From assembly GCA_003222065.1 (NCBI GenBank), contig QHUV01000147.1:1-6134 (forward strand): DNA of 6,134 nucleotides. The letters are read 5' to 3'. Under the pieces are notes generated by a model. It was not told the origin of the DNA, made no database searches, and saw nothing but the letters and a program-made list of their open reading frames with translations. This document shows positions 4,329-6,134 of the stretch, in pieces (position 1 is the stretch's first letter; the number at the start of each line of letters is the position of its first letter). The translations under genes and the position numbers were made by a program. The DNA is from Gemmatimonadota bacterium (GTDB lineage Bacteria; Gemmatimonadota; Gemmatimonadetes; Gemmatimonadales; Gemmatimonadaceae).

Positions 4329-6134
4329 ATGCTCGCCGACATCCGTTCTGCCGCCCGTGGACTGCTCCGGACTCCGACCGTTGCCCTCTCCGGCGTGCTG
4401 TGCCTCGCCCTCGGGATCGGCGCCACCGCCGCGATCTCGAGCGCGATCAGCCGCGCCCTTTTTCAATCGCTACCCTTCCGCGACCCAGAACGTCTCGTCG
4501 CCGTGCATCGCACGACGCCGCATTCCGGCCCCCTCGGCACGTGGCCCCTCTCGGCGCCGAATTACATCGATCTCGCGCAACGCGCGCGACGCATCGAGGG
4601 CCTGACGACTATCTCCTTCGGCACCGCTCTTGTAACACTTCCTACGCAGGCGGTGCAAGTCAGCCAGATTTATGTCGGCGGAAATTTCTTTAACACCCTC
4701 GGCGCACGTGCCATGCGCGGCCGCTTACTGCACCCATCCGACGACCACGTCGGCCAACCGCCGGTCGCGGTGTTGAGCGAGGAGTTCTGGCGTTCGACGC
4801 TCGGCGGCGATGCATCGGTCATCGGAAAGACGTTGCCCATCGACGGCGAGCCGACGACGATCGTGGGAATTCTGCCCCCCGACTTTCATGTACCGCATGG
4901 GTTCAACGTGGTCAGCGGCGACATTTGGATGCCAGTCCGCTTTACCGCGCAGAACCTCGCGGCGGCGGCGCGTCGCAGTAACTACCTGTTGGTCTTGGGA
5001 CGGTTGGTTGCCGGTGCAACACCGGCATCGGCGCAGACGGAGCTGCGCACGGTGTTCGGGGGCATCGTCGCGGAGAATCCTCAGCTTCGTGGCGAGGACG
5101 TGCGCGTCGCGCCGCTCCAGGCCGAGAACGTCGGCGCGGTGCGAACTCCGCTGTTGCTTCTCTTTGGCGCGGTGAGCATGGTGCTGTTGATCGCGGCGAC
5201 CAACGTCGCCGCGCTCTTGCTCGCCCGCGGCGTGCAGCGTCGCCGTGAGATGGCGGTGCGGACCGCCCTCGGCGCGAACCGGCTGGCGGCGATGCGGCCC
5301 GCGCTTATTGAGAGTCTGCTCATCACCGGCGTTGGCGTGGTACTTGGCATCGGCATTGCCGTCGCCGGAGTACGGACGATCGGCGCGCTCGCCGGCGCGC
5401 AGCTGCCGCAGCTCGTTGGACTGAGCGTGGATGGCCGCGTGATTCTATTCGCGCTTGGGTTGGCGGTGGTCGTTGCCGCGGCGTGCGGGCTGCTGCCCGC
5501 CTGGCGAGGTGCCACGGTTGATCCGCAGGACGCCCTGCGCGGTGGCCGCGGCGGCGGTTCCGGGCGCGAGCAACATCGCGCATTGCGAACGCTCGTCGTG
5601 GTCGAGATCGCACTGTCATTGGTGCTGCTCATCGGCGCGGGGCTGGTTCTCAAAGGTTTCGCCGGGCTGCTGAGCAACGATCCCGGCTTCGACACGGCGC
5701 ATGTGCTCACACTGCGCGTGACCACGTCTCCCGCTCGTTATGCAACTCGACCGGCCGTGCCGGCCTTCCTCGACCCTGCGATCGACGCCATCGCCGCGCT
5801 CCCCGGGGTCGAGAGCGCCGGGTCGATCTCACTCGTGCCGTACGTCAACTGGGGGAACAACTCGAATATCAGGTACGAGGGACAGCCCGGTGGGGACCCG
5901 ACACGATTGCCCATCGTCGAGATCCGACGCGTGACGCCGGGCTTCTTCGCCGTCACCAAACAGCGACTGGTTGCCGGCCGATTGCTCGGGCCCGGCGACA
6001 ACGAGACGCCCTCGTCACCGCCAGTGGTCGTCGTCAATCACGCGCTTGTAGACCGCGACCTCAAAGGGATCGACCCGATTGGCAAGCGCTTTCATGTCAC
6101 CGACACGAGCTTCGCGACTATTATCGGCGTCGTT
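4329..6134 (+). CDS. ABC transporter permease, MacB/FtsX type (ADOP-like), 3' end cut by window
   Basis: The frame is open from ATG 4329 to the window edge (602 codons, no stop), so the gene is partial. Related ADOP permeases are around 800 residues. The start MLADIRSAARGLLRTPTVAL matches the typical opening of this family. A first membrane helix (about 17-42) precedes a MacB-type periplasmic domain (about 45-250). A three-helix FtsX domain follows (about 272-298, 328-350, 370-392), with the cytoplasmic segment RRREMAVRTALGANR (304-318) that couples to the ATPase. After a linker, a fifth helix (about 420-443) opens the second half, and a second periplasmic domain (from about 455) runs off the edge. 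Such duplicated permeases sit in the inner membrane and are often found without an adjacent ATPase gene; none is visible here. The substrate is unknown. The ribosome site is weak, and the gene is divergent from cysK. Confidence 0.92.
   Translation, partial: MLADIRSAARGLLRTPTVALSGVLCLALGIGATAAISSAISRALFQSLPFRDPERLVAVHRTTPHSGPLGTWPLSAPNYIDLAQRARRIEGLTTISFGTALVTLPTQAVQVSQIYVGGNFFNTLGARAMRGRLLHPSDDHVGQPPVAVLSEEFWRSTLGGDASVIGKTLPIDGEPTTIVGILPPDFHVPHGFNVVSGDIWMPVRFTAQNLAAAARRSNYLLVLGRLVAGATPASAQTELRTVFGGIVAENPQLRGEDVRVAPLQAENVGAVRTPLLLLFGAVSMVLLIAATNVAALLLARGVQRRREMAVRTALGANRLAAMRPALIESLLITGVGVVLGIGIAVAGVRTIGALAGAQLPQLVGLSVDGRVILFALGLAVVVAAACGLLPAWRGATVDPQDALRGGRGGGSGREQHRALRTLVVVEIALSLVLLIGAGLVLKGFAGLLSNDPGFDTAHVLTLRVTTSPARYATRPAVPAFLDPAIDAIAALPGVESAGSISLVPYVNWGNNSNIRYEGQPGGDPTRLPIVEIRRVTPGFFAVTKQRLVAGRLLGPGDNETPSSPPVVVVNHALVDRDLKGIDPIGKRFHVTDTSFATIIGVV

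Noticed and set aside
3923..4693. Plus-strand open frame of 256 codons through the inverted repeat
   Set aside because: It crosses the divergent intergenic region, overlaps cysK antisense and the permease in another frame, and has no domain-like sequence.
5081..5725. Minus-strand open frame of 214 codons within the permease gene
   Set aside because: It is Ser/Arg/Pro/Thr-rich mirror coding opposite a clear permease, with no motif.

Overview
The window is a GC-rich bacterial segment with densely packed genes. A duplicated-type MacB/FtsX permease of the ADOP kind, a divergent operon with a stand-alone HipA-like kinase, and a lipoprotein of no recognised family together suggest a soil-type Gram-negative lineage such as Gemmatimonadota or Acidobacteriota. 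This is inference from gene style; no rRNA or other marker gene is present.

Layout, left to right. Positions 9-171 hold an 18-bp tandem repeat array whose units switch orientation at about 117-145. Next, on the minus strand, come a putative lipoprotein gene (172-867) and a small two-helix membrane protein gene (924-1118), read in the order membrane protein then lipoprotein. A 101-bp gap containing a hairpin at 1206-1227 separates these from a tight minus-strand cluster. In transcription order that cluster is cysteine synthase (4029-3040), HipA-like kinase (3018-2203), SAM-dependent O-methyltransferase (2181-1519) and a DUF2164 protein (1492-1220), with gaps of 21, 21 and 26 bp. The four genes probably share one transcript that starts upstream of cysteine synthase.

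A 299-bp divergent intergenic region (4030-4328) contains a long, nearly perfect inverted repeat (4127-4253). To its right an ABC-transporter permease gene runs on the plus strand from 4329 and is cut by the window end after 602 codons.

Two signals are not explained by the genes. One is the large inverted repeat between the divergent genes. The other is the octamer CGTTAGGC (or its complement), found six times between 1504 and 3959 plus one 7-of-8 copy at 605. It forces rare codons (TTA, CTA, AGG) inside genes and is absent from the permease gene. No classical defence system, CRISPR array, tRNA, rRNA or insertion sequence was seen. The gene functions are mostly ordinary, so any novelty lies in the repeats, the motif and the gene combination.
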